NCBI GenBank assembly: GCA_900553845.1
Contig: USEW01000031.1
Location: 1 to 13,668, forward strand
DNA: 13,668 nt
Direction of reading: 5' to 3'
From: an uncultured bacterium
GTDB lineage: Bacteria; Cyanobacteriota; Vampirovibrionia; Gastranaerophilales; Gastranaerophilaceae
Position numbers and translations under genes: made by a program. Under the pieces are notes generated by a model. The model saw only the letters and a list, made by a program, of their open reading frames with translations. It was not told the origin of the DNA and made no database searches. Each line of letters opens with the position of its first letter. The stretch's first letter is position 1. Positions 6,911 to 13,668 of the stretch are shown here, piece after piece.

Positions 6911-7711
6911 ATGAATGAAGAAAATAAAGAAAAAAAATATATTAATTTGATTGAGAGTATAAAGATAATTGAAACTTTAAGAAGTGAAAACGGCTGCAAG
7001 TGGGATAGAGAACAGACGCATAAGAGCTTAAGGACAAATATTTTAGAAGAAGCCTATGAAACTGTAGATGCCATTGATAGTTGTGATATTACTAATTTAA
7101 AAGAAGAATTAGGTGATGTTTTGCTTCAAGTCCTTCTTCACTCTCAGATTGCAAAAGATAATGACCGATTTGATATTGAAGATGTTGCAAGAGTTTTGAA
7201 TGAAAAACTTATAAGGCGTCATCCGCATGTATTTGGTGATGTTAAAGTCAAGGATTCCGATGATATTATAAAAAATTGGGAAAAAATAAAAAAAGAAGAA
7301 AAAAAAGATAAACGTAAATCGTTGATGGATGGCATTTCGAAATCTCAAAGTGCTTTGTTATCAGCCTTAAAAATAAGCAAAAAAGCGGTTTCTGTTGGTT
7401 TTGAATGGCAAAATGAAAATCAGCTTTATGATTGTATAAAAAGTGAATTTAACGAATTTAAAGAGGCTAAAACATATGATGATAAAGAAGATGAATTTGG
7501 CGATATTTTATTTGCTGTTGTTAATTTAGCGCGTTATAACAAAATAAATCCAGAGCTTGCATTAATTCGGGCTAATAAAAAATTTATGGCTCGATTTAAA
7601 AAGATGGAAGAATTATCTAACAAACCGCTTGAAACTTTAAGCTTTGAAGAATATGATAAATTGTGGCAAAATGCTAAAGAAATACTATCATCTGAGCTTA
7701 AGCTAAATTAG
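6911..7711 (+). CDS. mazG: MazG nucleoside triphosphate pyrophosphohydrolase
   Basis: MazG hydrolyses (d)NTPs to the monophosphate and pyrophosphate and is usually seen as a house-cleaning enzyme. From the ATG at 6911 the protein has 266 residues, typical for the two-domain form. The N-terminal domain has CKWDREQTHKSL (29-40), then NILEEAYE (43-50) and LKEELGDVLLQV (63-74) with the Mg-binding acidic residues, followed by HPHVFGD (104-110). The C-terminal domain repeats the pattern with EFNEFKEA (179-186) and EDEFGDILFAVVNLARY (193-209). An in-frame TTG at 6896 would add five residues and overlap the hisG stop; I prefer the ATG because the family normally starts close to it, but neither has a strong ribosome site. 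The tight junction suggests coupling to hisG. HisE has the same fold, but the two-domain layout points to MazG. Confidence 0.93.
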   Translation: MNEENKEKKYINLIESIKIIETLRSENGCKWDREQTHKSLRTNILEEAYETVDAIDSCDITNLKEELGDVLLQVLLHSQIAKDNDRFDIEDVARVLNEKLIRRHPHVFGDVKVKDSDDIIKNWEKIKKEEKKDKRKSLMDGISKSQSALLSALKISKKAVSVGFEWQNENQLYDCIKSEFNEFKEAKTYDDKEDEFGDILFAVVNLARYNKINPELALIRANKKFMARFKKMEELSNKPLETLSFEEYDKLWQNAKEILSSELKLN

Positions 7712-7735
7712 TCTAAAAAATCACCAATCGGACTA
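7709..7735 (+). terminator. weak hairpin after mazG
   Basis: TAGTC at 7709-7713, which includes the mazG stop, can pair with GACTA at 7731-7735 around a 17-nt loop. The stem is short and no T-run follows, so this is only a weak candidate for the end of the LCP-nitroreductase-hisG-mazG transcript. Confidence 0.15.
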
Positions 7736-7743
7736 TGAAAAGT

Positions 7744-7766
7744 AAAGAATATTTGCAATATTCTTT
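7744..7766 (+). promoter_or_regulatory. perfect 10-bp hairpin immediately upstream of the TolC-like gene
   Basis: AAAGAATATT (7744-7753) is the exact reverse complement of AATATTCTTT (7757-7766), with a TGC loop. It ends five bases before the ATG at 7772, where a ribosome site would normally lie, and no Shine-Dalgarno sequence is present. Possible roles are an operator dyad, a translation-controlling hairpin or an mRNA end structure after mazG. The right arm also contains TATTCT (7759-7764), a -10-like box that would start transcription at about the ATG. The function is inferred, not shown. Confidence 0.45.
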
Positions 7767-7771
7767 AAAAT

Positions 7772-9322
7772 ATGCATAAATATTTGAAAAAAATATTCAT
7801 AATATTTTATCTATTTTATTGTTTATTTTCACCTCTATTTGGCATAAATGTGTATGCTAAAGAAGAAGACGATTCCGATTGGTATAAATTGTGGGAAAAA
7901 ACAGAAGACACATTTAAACAAGAAATTGATGATGATAAAAATCCCAAGCACTGCAGTAAAAAACAAAAAATTATTGATGGCGGTATTGAAAAAAAATATG
8001 ATTATAATTTGATTTATACTGACATGCAGGAATGTTTATGTGTGGCTTTGGAAAATAATTTTCAAATAAAAGTTGATAAACAAAATAAAGAAATGAATAA
8101 ATGGGAATATCGCGCGAAACTAGCTGAATTTCTACCCAATATTTATGCTTCTTTTATGATATCTGACATACAGGGAACTTATCTTGTTGGTGATATTTTA
8201 CCTCGTCGTATTCATGAAGTTCCTATTCAGATAAATTATGGTGCAATATGGAATTTTAATAAAGGTAGAACTATTTTTGAAAGCCGTCAACGTAATGATG
8301 TCTTTAAAGCATCAGGTCATAAACTTGATTTTACAAAAGAACAGACTATTTTGAACACCATGTTAAATTATTATGAATTATTAAGATTAAAATTACAACT
8401 TGAAATATTAAAAATAAACCTGGTTGAAACTCAAGAACAGCTTCGCTATACAAAAACATTATATGAATTGGGTCTAGGGACAAAATATGATTTACTGCGT
8501 GCTGAAGTTGAAGTGGCTAATGCAAATCGCGATTTAGTTATAAACTTAAATAGTTTAAGGTTAAAACAAGCAAATTTAGCTAATATTATGGGTATTGATG
8601 TCACTTTAAGCGTTTATCCTTCTGAGCTTTTTATTGATACAGTGACTTTAGTTGATGAAAATTTAGATGTAAAAACTTTATATAACTATTCAGTAAATCT
8701 TCGTGAGGATGTTAAAGAAAAAGAATATAATATTAAAGCTTTGGAGGAAGAAAGAAAAACTGTATACAGTGAATTTATACCAGATTTGGTTTTACAATTT
8801 GACCGTGGTCAAGTCGGTACTGCTCGTCTTGGATTAAGACAAAATGATACTTTATATTTGAAAACTGAATGGCAGTTGGGGAGAAATTTAGGTTTGAACT
8901 CATATAGCAAATTGAGAGCTTATGACGCAAAGATAAAAAGCGCAAAATATGAACTTGAAACTTTAAAACGTAATATTAAAGAAAGTATTGTTAGCTCATA
9001 TTATACATCACAAGCTAATTTAGACAAAATAAAGTACGCAAAAATAGCGGTAAAAGCAGCTGACGAAGGACTTAAAAATGCGCTTGCAAGATATACTATC
9101 GGCGAAGCTACTTTTTTAGATGTCTTAAATTCTCAAAAAATAAAAACACAAGCTCGAAGTGACTTAATACTTGCAATAATAGATTATAACAAAGCACAGG
9201 CACAATTGCTTTTTGATTCGGGATTAATTAACGAATATAGTGCATTAGTTAATTACATTGTCCCACCAAAAGATTGTTATTTTAATATAGAAAGCAACGA
9301 ATTAAATGGAAAACAAAGTTAA
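7772..9322 (+). CDS. TolC-type outer-membrane efflux protein
   Basis: The 516-residue protein begins with a signal peptide (1-29: KYLKK, a hydrophobic core rich in Phe/Tyr/Leu, likely cleavage after VYA). An acidic linker follows, then two outer-membrane efflux protein (OEP) repeats at about 62-275 and 295-492. Typical features are the helix opening CLCVALENNFQIKVDKQ and long amphipathic helices with heptad spacing. Each repeat has a paired turn, LYELGLGTKYDLLRAEVEVA in the first and ARYTIGEATFLDVLNSQ in the second. TolC proteins trimerise into a channel through the outer membrane and across the periplasm, serving RND or ABC exporters or type I secretion, so the gene implies a two-membrane cell. 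No adaptor or pump gene is adjacent, so the substrate is unknown. The start lacks a Shine-Dalgarno site and follows a perfect hairpin. It converges with the hisA-IE gene, 5 bp away. Confidence 0.9.
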   Translation: MHKYLKKIFIIFYLFYCLFSPLFGINVYAKEEDDSDWYKLWEKTEDTFKQEIDDDKNPKHCSKKQKIIDGGIEKKYDYNLIYTDMQECLCVALENNFQIKVDKQNKEMNKWEYRAKLAEFLPNIYASFMISDIQGTYLVGDILPRRIHEVPIQINYGAIWNFNKGRTIFESRQRNDVFKASGHKLDFTKEQTILNTMLNYYELLRLKLQLEILKINLVETQEQLRYTKTLYELGLGTKYDLLRAEVEVANANRDLVINLNSLRLKQANLANIMGIDVTLSVYPSELFIDTVTLVDENLDVKTLYNYSVNLREDVKEKEYNIKALEEERKTVYSEFIPDLVLQFDRGQVGTARLGLRQNDTLYLKTEWQLGRNLGLNSYSKLRAYDAKIKSAKYELETLKRNIKESIVSSYYTSQANLDKIKYAKIAVKAADEGLKNALARYTIGEATFLDVLNSQKIKTQARSDLILAIIDYNKAQAQLLFDSGLINEYSALVNYIVPPKDCYFNIESNELNGKQS

Positions 9323-9336
9323 TAAAATTATTTTGT
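9313..9336. terminator. imperfect inverted repeat at the convergent tolC/hisA-IE junction
   Basis: ACAAAGT at 9313-9319 can pair with ATTTTGT at 9330-9336 (one G-T wobble) around an AT-rich loop. The repeat covers both stop codons and the 5-bp gap between convergent genes, where a shared terminator is expected. The structure is weak, so confidence is low. Confidence 0.25.
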
Positions 9337-10569
9337 CCTTGATGCAAGTTCGTTCAATACATTTTCAATTTTAACATTATTCTGTGCCATTAAAGCCAAG
9401 ACAAAATAAGTTAAATCTGCAACTTCCCATGATAGTGGATCATCACCGTTTTCAAAATCAGTTACTTCTTTTGCTTCTTCAAGTATTTTATCGTTTAAAA
9501 AATTTCTATCTTTAAAAAGCTTTGTTGTAAAAGATTTTTCTGGCATTTTGTCTTTTCTTTCAAGAAGCAATTTGTATAATGTTTGAATATTAAAATCTTT
9601 ATCACCAAAACAAGAGAATCGGTTTAAATGACAAGCATTTCCTGTTTGATTTACGATATAAAGAAGTGCATCAAAATCACAATCATATCGAGCTGTTAGC
9701 AATTTCTGAATATTCCCTGATGTTTTACCTTTTACCCACAATTCATTACGAGAACGTGAATAATATGCTCCGACTCCTTGGGATAATGAAGTTTTTACAG
9801 CTTCAAGATTTGAATAAGCAAGCATTAAAACTTGTTTTGTTTGATAATCCTGAACGATTGTGGGAATAAGTCCATTTTGTTTGTCAAAATCCAAAGTTTG
9901 AATAAAAGCATCTTCTAAGTTTACTGCTTTTGTATAAATACACATACCTAGTTGAGTGTTTATATTCATATGTTGAAGTTTTACTATTTCATCAATTGTT
10001 GAAATGCCGCCAGCTGCTGTTAAATCAAGTTTTGTCAAATTTCTTACTTTTTTTATATTATCAATATCACAACCTTGCATCATACCTTCTTTTTCAACAA
10101 CAGTATAAAGATAACCTGAGCATAAGTTATCGAAACGTCGGATATAATCTTCAACAGTTGCATTGAGGGTATTTTCCCAACCGTTAATTGCAATCTTTCC
10201 ATTTTTTGTATCAAGAGCCACAATTATCATATCTTTTGGTAATTTTGATAATAAAGCTTCATTTGCTGCTGTTCCAATTATAATTTTTTTAGCACCATAT
10301 GACAAAATACGTCTAGCTTTATCAACATCACGTATCCCTCCGCCCACACGAATTGTCCCATACGGCAAAGCTTCACAAATATCTTTAATAACCTTTTCGT
10401 TATCACCTTTATTCATTGCTGCATCAAGGTCAATAACAGCTACATCACCAAAACGAGCATAATATTTTGCAAGCTCAACAGGATTTTCTTTTGCTTCCAA
10501 AACTTTTTCTTGACCTTGTTTCAACTGAACAGCTTTACCATTTATCAAGTCAATACTTGGTATTATCAT
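9328..10569 (-). CDS. hisA-hisIE: trifunctional HisA-HisI-HisE fusion (histidine steps 4, 3 and 2)
   Basis: One 413-residue chain joins three enzymes. Residues 1-226 are HisA, the ProFAR isomerase TIM barrel: SIDLINGK with Asp7 as general base, VGGGIRD (75-81), VALDTKNG with Asp120 as general acid, and AAGGIS (185-190). Residues 227-321 are HisI, phosphoribosyl-AMP cyclohydrolase, opening with DFDKQNGLIPTIVQD; it has WVKGKTSGN (278-286), metal Asp in DCDFD (296-300) and zinc Cys297, Cys313 and Cys320. Residues from about 329 are HisE, phosphoribosyl-ATP pyrophosphohydrolase, with EEAKE (364-368) and EVAD (382-385). HisI-HisE fusion is common; HisA in front of it is not an arrangement I know. 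The join has almost no linker. The HisA part is slightly short, and its usual T-D-I-x-x-D-G loop reads TVVEKEG (156-162). The start has GAGGA (10583-10579), nine bases away. Confidence 0.93.
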   Translation of the reverse strand: MIIPSIDLINGKAVQLKQGQEKVLEAKENPVELAKYYARFGDVAVIDLDAAMNKGDNEKVIKDICEALPYGTIRVGGGIRDVDKARRILSYGAKKIIIGTAANEALLSKLPKDMIIVALDTKNGKIAINGWENTLNATVEDYIRRFDNLCSGYLYTVVEKEGMMQGCDIDNIKKVRNLTKLDLTAAGGISTIDEIVKLQHMNINTQLGMCIYTKAVNLEDAFIQTLDFDKQNGLIPTIVQDYQTKQVLMLAYSNLEAVKTSLSQGVGAYYSRSRNELWVKGKTSGNIQKLLTARYDCDFDALLYIVNQTGNACHLNRFSCFGDKDFNIQTLYKLLLERKDKMPEKSFTTKLFKDRNFLNDKILEEAKEVTDFENGDDPLSWEVADLTYFVLALMAQNNVKIENVLNELASRTK

Positions 10570-10605
10570 CTTATTTATTCCTCTACGTAATATTACATTT
10601 TTATT

Positions 10606-10634
10606 ATTGTAGCTTAAATGTCTGGTTTTAACAA
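10606..10634 (-). promoter_or_regulatory. candidate sigma-70-type promoter of the hisA-IE gene
   Basis: On the minus strand TTGTTA (10634-10629) and TACAAT (10611-10606) are 17 bases apart, placing the start near 10599 and a leader of about 30 nt that includes the GAGGA ribosome site. A 10-bp palindrome GTAATATTAC (10596-10587) lies just inside the transcribed region and could be an operator. Both elements are well placed, but the base composition makes chance matches likely. Confidence 0.45.
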
Positions 10635-10650
10635 GAAGATTACAAAAATG

Positions 10651-11997
10651 CTATTCTTTTATTATATTAGGATATTTACCTTTTTGACGATATATATTTA
10701 TAAGTTCACTTGCATCATATGAAAAATCTGTCTGTGTATAATCTGGATCCTCATCTAAATTATTAAATAAATTTTCAATATTTTCATCGACACTATCATC
10801 ACCGAAATCTTTGTTGTTTCTTAATCTTTCACGTTCTTGAAGAAGTGTTTCAAAATTTATATTATAATTGCGGTAAATAAGCATGCCTTTTTTAATACTT
10901 TCACAATTATTAGGATAAATTTTGTTGTCTTCAACTTTGTTAATATTCGTACCTTTAAGTATTTTGTTCTCGTCTATGAAACATATACCATCTCCGTTAT
11001 TCAAAATATTGTTATCAATAGTAAAATAATTTTCTCCAACTGATTGCACAACACCAATTTTTTCACCCATTGATTTTGGGGTGTCAAAATTCGCAATATT
11101 TTCACGCTTTCCATTTAAAAAATAACAGCAATAACCACGATTAAAGGTTTTATTAAGGTCAGGAACAAAATCGTAGAATATTCTACCATATGAAGATTTT
11201 TGTGCCTCGTAAATAATGTTATCAAGAGCATGCCTATAAAATGCAACAACATTTTTTATATAACTTTCGTCTTTTAATCGTCCTTCAATCTTAAATGAAG
11301 TTACACCTGCTTTTATTAAGTTTTCAAGATAACGAGAAGCGTTAAAATCTTTTATCGATAATAAATATTTATCTTTTTTAATAATATCATTTTTATCATT
11401 AATCAAAGAATACTTTTTACGGCATACTTGGGCACAATTTCCACGATTTGCGCTTCTATCGCCGTTATAGGCGCTTAAATAACATTGACCTGAATATGAA
11501 ACACATAAAGCACCATGAACAAATGTTTCAATTTCACAATTTGTATTTTGACATATATCTTCTATATGATTTAATGATAGCTCACGGGCCAAAATAATAC
11601 GTGAAACACCGCATTGTTCAAGAAATTTAACTTTTTCACAACTTATATTATGACATTGTGTGGAGGCAAATAATTTTATCGGAGGTAAATCTATTTCAAG
11701 CAACCCCATATCCTGAAATATAATTGCATCTACTTTGGCATTATATAAATTATTTATTAATCGTTGCGCATCTACAATTTCTTTGTTATTTAAAATCGTA
11801 TTTATTGTTACATAAACTTTAACATTAAATTTATGGGCATATTCAACTACTTTTATAATGTCGTCTATGTTATTTGACGCACAGACTCGTGCTCCATAGG
11901 CCTCTGCCCCCATGTAAACAGCATCAGCACCATAATCAATAGCACATATAGCAGAATTTAAATTTTTAGCTGGTGATAACAATTCAATTTTTTTCAT
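10651..11997 (-). CDS. rlhA: U32-family 23S rRNA cytidine hydroxylation protein, RlhA-like
   Basis: The 448-residue protein carries the peptidase-U32 signature ETFVHGALCVSYSGQC (157-172). Cys165, Cys172, Cys188 and Cys192 are the likely iron-sulfur ligands. The N-terminal barrel closely follows Escherichia coli RlhA as I recall it: LLSPAKN, GADAVYMGAEAYGAR, TINTIL, FQDMGLLEIDLPPI, FASTQC, ILARELSL, and later RSANRGNCAQVCR and SFKIEGR. RlhA makes 5-hydroxycytidine 2501 in 23S rRNA using prephenate. A DUF3656-like segment (FNRGYCCYFLNGKRENIANFD) follows, but the protein stops about 200 residues before the E. coli length (about 650) and ends in a divergent acidic tail (about 390-448). TrhP, a tRNA U34 hydroxylase of similar length, is the alternative; sequence favours RlhA. 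No ribosome site is seen; a TGATAGAAT box lies six bases before the ATG. Confidence 0.8.
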   Translation of the reverse strand: MKKIELLSPAKNLNSAICAIDYGADAVYMGAEAYGARVCASNNIDDIIKVVEYAHKFNVKVYVTINTILNNKEIVDAQRLINNLYNAKVDAIIFQDMGLLEIDLPPIKLFASTQCHNISCEKVKFLEQCGVSRIILARELSLNHIEDICQNTNCEIETFVHGALCVSYSGQCYLSAYNGDRSANRGNCAQVCRKKYSLINDKNDIIKKDKYLLSIKDFNASRYLENLIKAGVTSFKIEGRLKDESYIKNVVAFYRHALDNIIYEAQKSSYGRIFYDFVPDLNKTFNRGYCCYFLNGKRENIANFDTPKSMGEKIGVVQSVGENYFTIDNNILNNGDGICFIDENKILKGTNINKVEDNKIYPNNCESIKKGMLIYRNYNINFETLLQERERLRNNKDFGDDSVDENIENLFNNLDEDPDYTQTDFSYDASELINIYRQKGKYPNIIKE

Positions 11998-12003
11998 AAG
12001 TAT

Positions 12004-12012
12004 ATTCTATCA
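12004..12012 (-). promoter_or_regulatory. extended -10-like element abutting the rlhA start
   Basis: On the minus strand TGATAGAAT (12012-12004) has the TGn extension and a 5/6 match to TATAAT, six bases before the ATG. Transcription would begin at or next to the A of the start codon, giving a leaderless message. There is no Shine-Dalgarno site in between, which agrees. The evidence is pattern only. Confidence 0.3.
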
Positions 12013-12028
12013 GAAATTTAATTTTTTT

Positions 12029-13630
12029 TTAAGTATTTTTCACATTTTCTTGATTTATTTTTACTTTTTCTTGGCTTTTAACTTTTTTTTCGGTTATTTT
12101 TCTATTGTAAATAGGCAATAAAATACCTAAAGTTACTAGTGAAAAAGCAAGTCCTGCTGCTTGTGCAACGCTTCTTAAATTGGTTGCCTTTTTACCTTTG
12201 ATTTCGTCAAAAGATTTTAAAGCTGTATCACTTGCCCAAATTTTAAATTTTTTAAATATGCTATCATTTTTTGAACTTTTTGCAAATCTATTTATTAATT
12301 TTACATCTTTATTATATTTTTCAAACAAAGTTGCAGTCCCTTTAGCAACATAATCTCCCAAGAAATAGAAAGAAGCAAAAGATATTGCATCACGGATAAA
12401 TGATTCACGAAGCTCGTTTTTATCTTCCGATGCAAATAGTCTGCTTATAAAAGTAACAAGCGATATTATCCGACATTGATCCATTGAAGGAAAAAGACCA
12501 TTGAATTGAAGCATGCTTAAACTAGGTTTTTTCTTTAAAGATAAAGCAGCCAACCCAGTCATCGCAACTGAAGCAAGAATTTTTTCACCCCAAAAAATCT
12601 TTTTTTCTTTATCATCCATTTTTTTATGGTTTGCATTACCTTTTTCAAAATCCTTATAAATAGGTGCACCTTCAACTTTATATTTTTTTCTTGTCAAATA
12701 TCTGTTTATAGTCTGCAATGACATAGCAATTGGTAGTGTAATTGCAAGTCCTATTAAACTTTTTGCTGTCAGCATTTTTTTTGATTTTTCAATAAAATCA
12801 TCTAAATTTGAACTTATTTTATTATTTTTAAATTTTCTGCCAAGTTCTACCGTATCTCGAAGCAAATCAGCCAAATTGCTTCCATATTCTTTTTTATCTC
12901 CTTTAAATTTTATAGTATTTGAACAATTGGTTTCACGTGTTATATTTTTATAAACCTCATCCAATACATTTTTTGTTTCTTTTGTACTTAATTTATCATT
13001 ATTAATAATACTTGTGAGCTTATCTATTATTTCATTCAGTTTATTTTTAGGAATTTTTTCAGCAAAATCCACCCATGCTTCAGTATCAAATCCTTTTATA
13101 CTATTTAATGTATTTTTTACAAATTCACGAGTTTTGTCATTTGAAGTAGATGCAGCAATAGGCTTATATATAGAAGCTAATTTATCTAAAGCTTCACTAC
13201 TAGCCCAAGATGAAGTCATATCAGTGTTAAATCTTTTCATAAATGCAGAATTTAAAAGTTTTCCTGCCCCAAGAACAATAAAGCCTGGCATTATACAGTC
13301 AACAAAAGTTCCAGAAAATTCTCGTCTAATTGTTTCAACAGCAGCAGCTGGTCCTGCTGTTTTCAAGTCAACGTAAGTTCTAGGAATATCAGTTGAGACT
13401 ATATCAATAGCTATTACACCACCAACAGGATTAGCATCACACCATTTAAAAACAGATGTTAAAACATCAGCAGCAGCTTTAAAACTCTGCTGTCTGCTTA
13501 CTGTGTTATTTTTTACAGCACTATTTTTGCTATTATTGTTGTTATTTTGGCTTTTAATTCTGTATTTTATATTATCGTTAATGTTTGAATTGTTAATTGG
13601 TAAACTCATAATTTCACTTTCACAAAACAT
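12029..13630 (-). CDS. multi-pass membrane protein of unknown function
   Basis: I do not recognise a characterised family. The 533-residue protein opens with a low-complexity Asn/Ser/Lys region (about 11-46). A conserved-looking segment with DIVSTDIPRTYVDLKTAGPAAAVE follows (about 76-99), then hydrophobic stretches at about 112-128, 289-306, 350-365, 386-400, 414-428 and 486-507, separated by Lys-rich soluble parts (about 160-285, 307-348 and 436-483). The C-terminus is a charged Lys/Glu/Gln tail. There is no cleavable signal peptide, so this is probably an integral membrane protein. The style resembles lineage-restricted proteins of Gastranaerophilales. The annotated ATG at 13630 has a TACAAT box ten bases upstream; an in-frame ATG at 13609 (MSLPINNSN) is an equally reasonable start. 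Neither has a good ribosome site. The gene follows no obvious partner. Confidence 0.75.
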   Translation of the reverse strand: MFCESEIMSLPINNSNINDNIKYRIKSQNNNNNSKNSAVKNNTVSRQQSFKAAADVLTSVFKWCDANPVGGVIAIDIVSTDIPRTYVDLKTAGPAAAVETIRREFSGTFVDCIMPGFIVLGAGKLLNSAFMKRFNTDMTSSWASSEALDKLASIYKPIAASTSNDKTREFVKNTLNSIKGFDTEAWVDFAEKIPKNKLNEIIDKLTSIINNDKLSTKETKNVLDEVYKNITRETNCSNTIKFKGDKKEYGSNLADLLRDTVELGRKFKNNKISSNLDDFIEKSKKMLTAKSLIGLAITLPIAMSLQTINRYLTRKKYKVEGAPIYKDFEKGNANHKKMDDKEKKIFWGEKILASVAMTGLAALSLKKKPSLSMLQFNGLFPSMDQCRIISLVTFISRLFASEDKNELRESFIRDAISFASFYFLGDYVAKGTATLFEKYNKDVKLINRFAKSSKNDSIFKKFKIWASDTALKSFDEIKGKKATNLRSVAQAAGLAFSLVTLGILLPIYNRKITEKKVKSQEKVKINQENVKNT

Positions 13631-13640
13631 ATTAAACCCA

Positions 13641-13646
13641 ATTGTA
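13641..13646 (-). promoter_or_regulatory. -10-like box upstream of the 533-residue membrane protein gene
   Basis: TACAAT on the minus strand (13646-13641) ends ten bases before the ATG at 13630. A T-rich stretch follows to the window edge, so a -35 box can be neither confirmed nor excluded. If the downstream ATG at 13609 is the real start, the leader would be about 25 nt. Confidence 0.25.
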
Positions 13647-13668
13647 TAAGTATTGTAAAAAAAAAATT

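Noticed and set aside
7109..7348. 79-codon minus-strand frame rich in Phe and Tyr
   Set aside because: It is the complement of a Lys/Glu-rich stretch of mazG.
10163..10462. 99-codon plus-strand frame opposite the HisA domain
   Set aside because: The minus strand encodes conserved HisA motifs here, so this is antisense to a confirmed gene.
10570..10650. riboswitch or his-type attenuator leader before hisA-IE
   Set aside because: The leader from the likely promoter is only about 30 nt, with no His-codon run and no room for alternative hairpins.
13014..13376. 120-codon plus-strand frame inside the 533-residue gene
   Set aside because: It is a shadow of the longer frame on the opposite strand and has no ribosome site or domain.

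Overview
The window is AT-rich DNA, densely packed with genes and using the standard code (TGA is a normal stop). It has no tRNA, rRNA, CRISPR array, insertion sequence or phage gene that I can see. A TolC-type outer-membrane protein and a lipoprotein suggest a two-membrane envelope. The bacterium makes isoprenoids by the MEP route (Dxr) and makes its own histidine. The base composition, the gene style and especially the large low-complexity-headed membrane protein at the right end recall gut Gastranaerophilales (Melainabacteria/Vampirovibrionia, non-photosynthetic relatives of Cyanobacteria). That placement is inferred from general resemblance and was not tested.

Layout. 1-216: the tail of an unrecognised gene, then a short reading frame that looks broken and has a faint resemblance to RNA polymerase omega. 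224-260: a 17-bp-arm inverted repeat between convergent genes. 247-3914 (minus strand): dxr, then a secreted protein of about 18 TPR repeats, then a small lipoprotein coupled to it by an ATGA overlap. 4004-7711 (plus strand): a run of an LCP-family cell-wall ligase, a nitroreductase, long-form HisG and MazG. 7772-9322 (plus): a TolC-like protein preceded by a perfect hairpin. 9328-10569 (minus): a fused HisA-HisI-HisE protein. 10651-11997 (minus): a U32-family rRNA hydroxylation enzyme close to RlhA. 12029-13630 (minus): a 533-residue membrane protein of unknown function.

How the genes fit together. HisG plus the HisA-HisI-HisE fusion supply the first four steps of histidine synthesis from two genes on opposite strands. 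The fusion carries steps 4, 3 and 2 in that N-to-C order on one chain and is the most unusual object in the window. The remaining genes are mostly envelope functions (LCP, TolC-like, TPR protein, lipoprotein) and housekeeping (Dxr, MazG, RlhA). Starts fall into two classes. Some have clear Shine-Dalgarno sites (TPR, LCP, nitroreductase, hisA-IE). Others have none but carry a -10-like hexamer about 6-10 nt from the ATG (dxr, rlhA, tolC-like, the 533-residue gene), as expected for leaderless or nearly leaderless messages.
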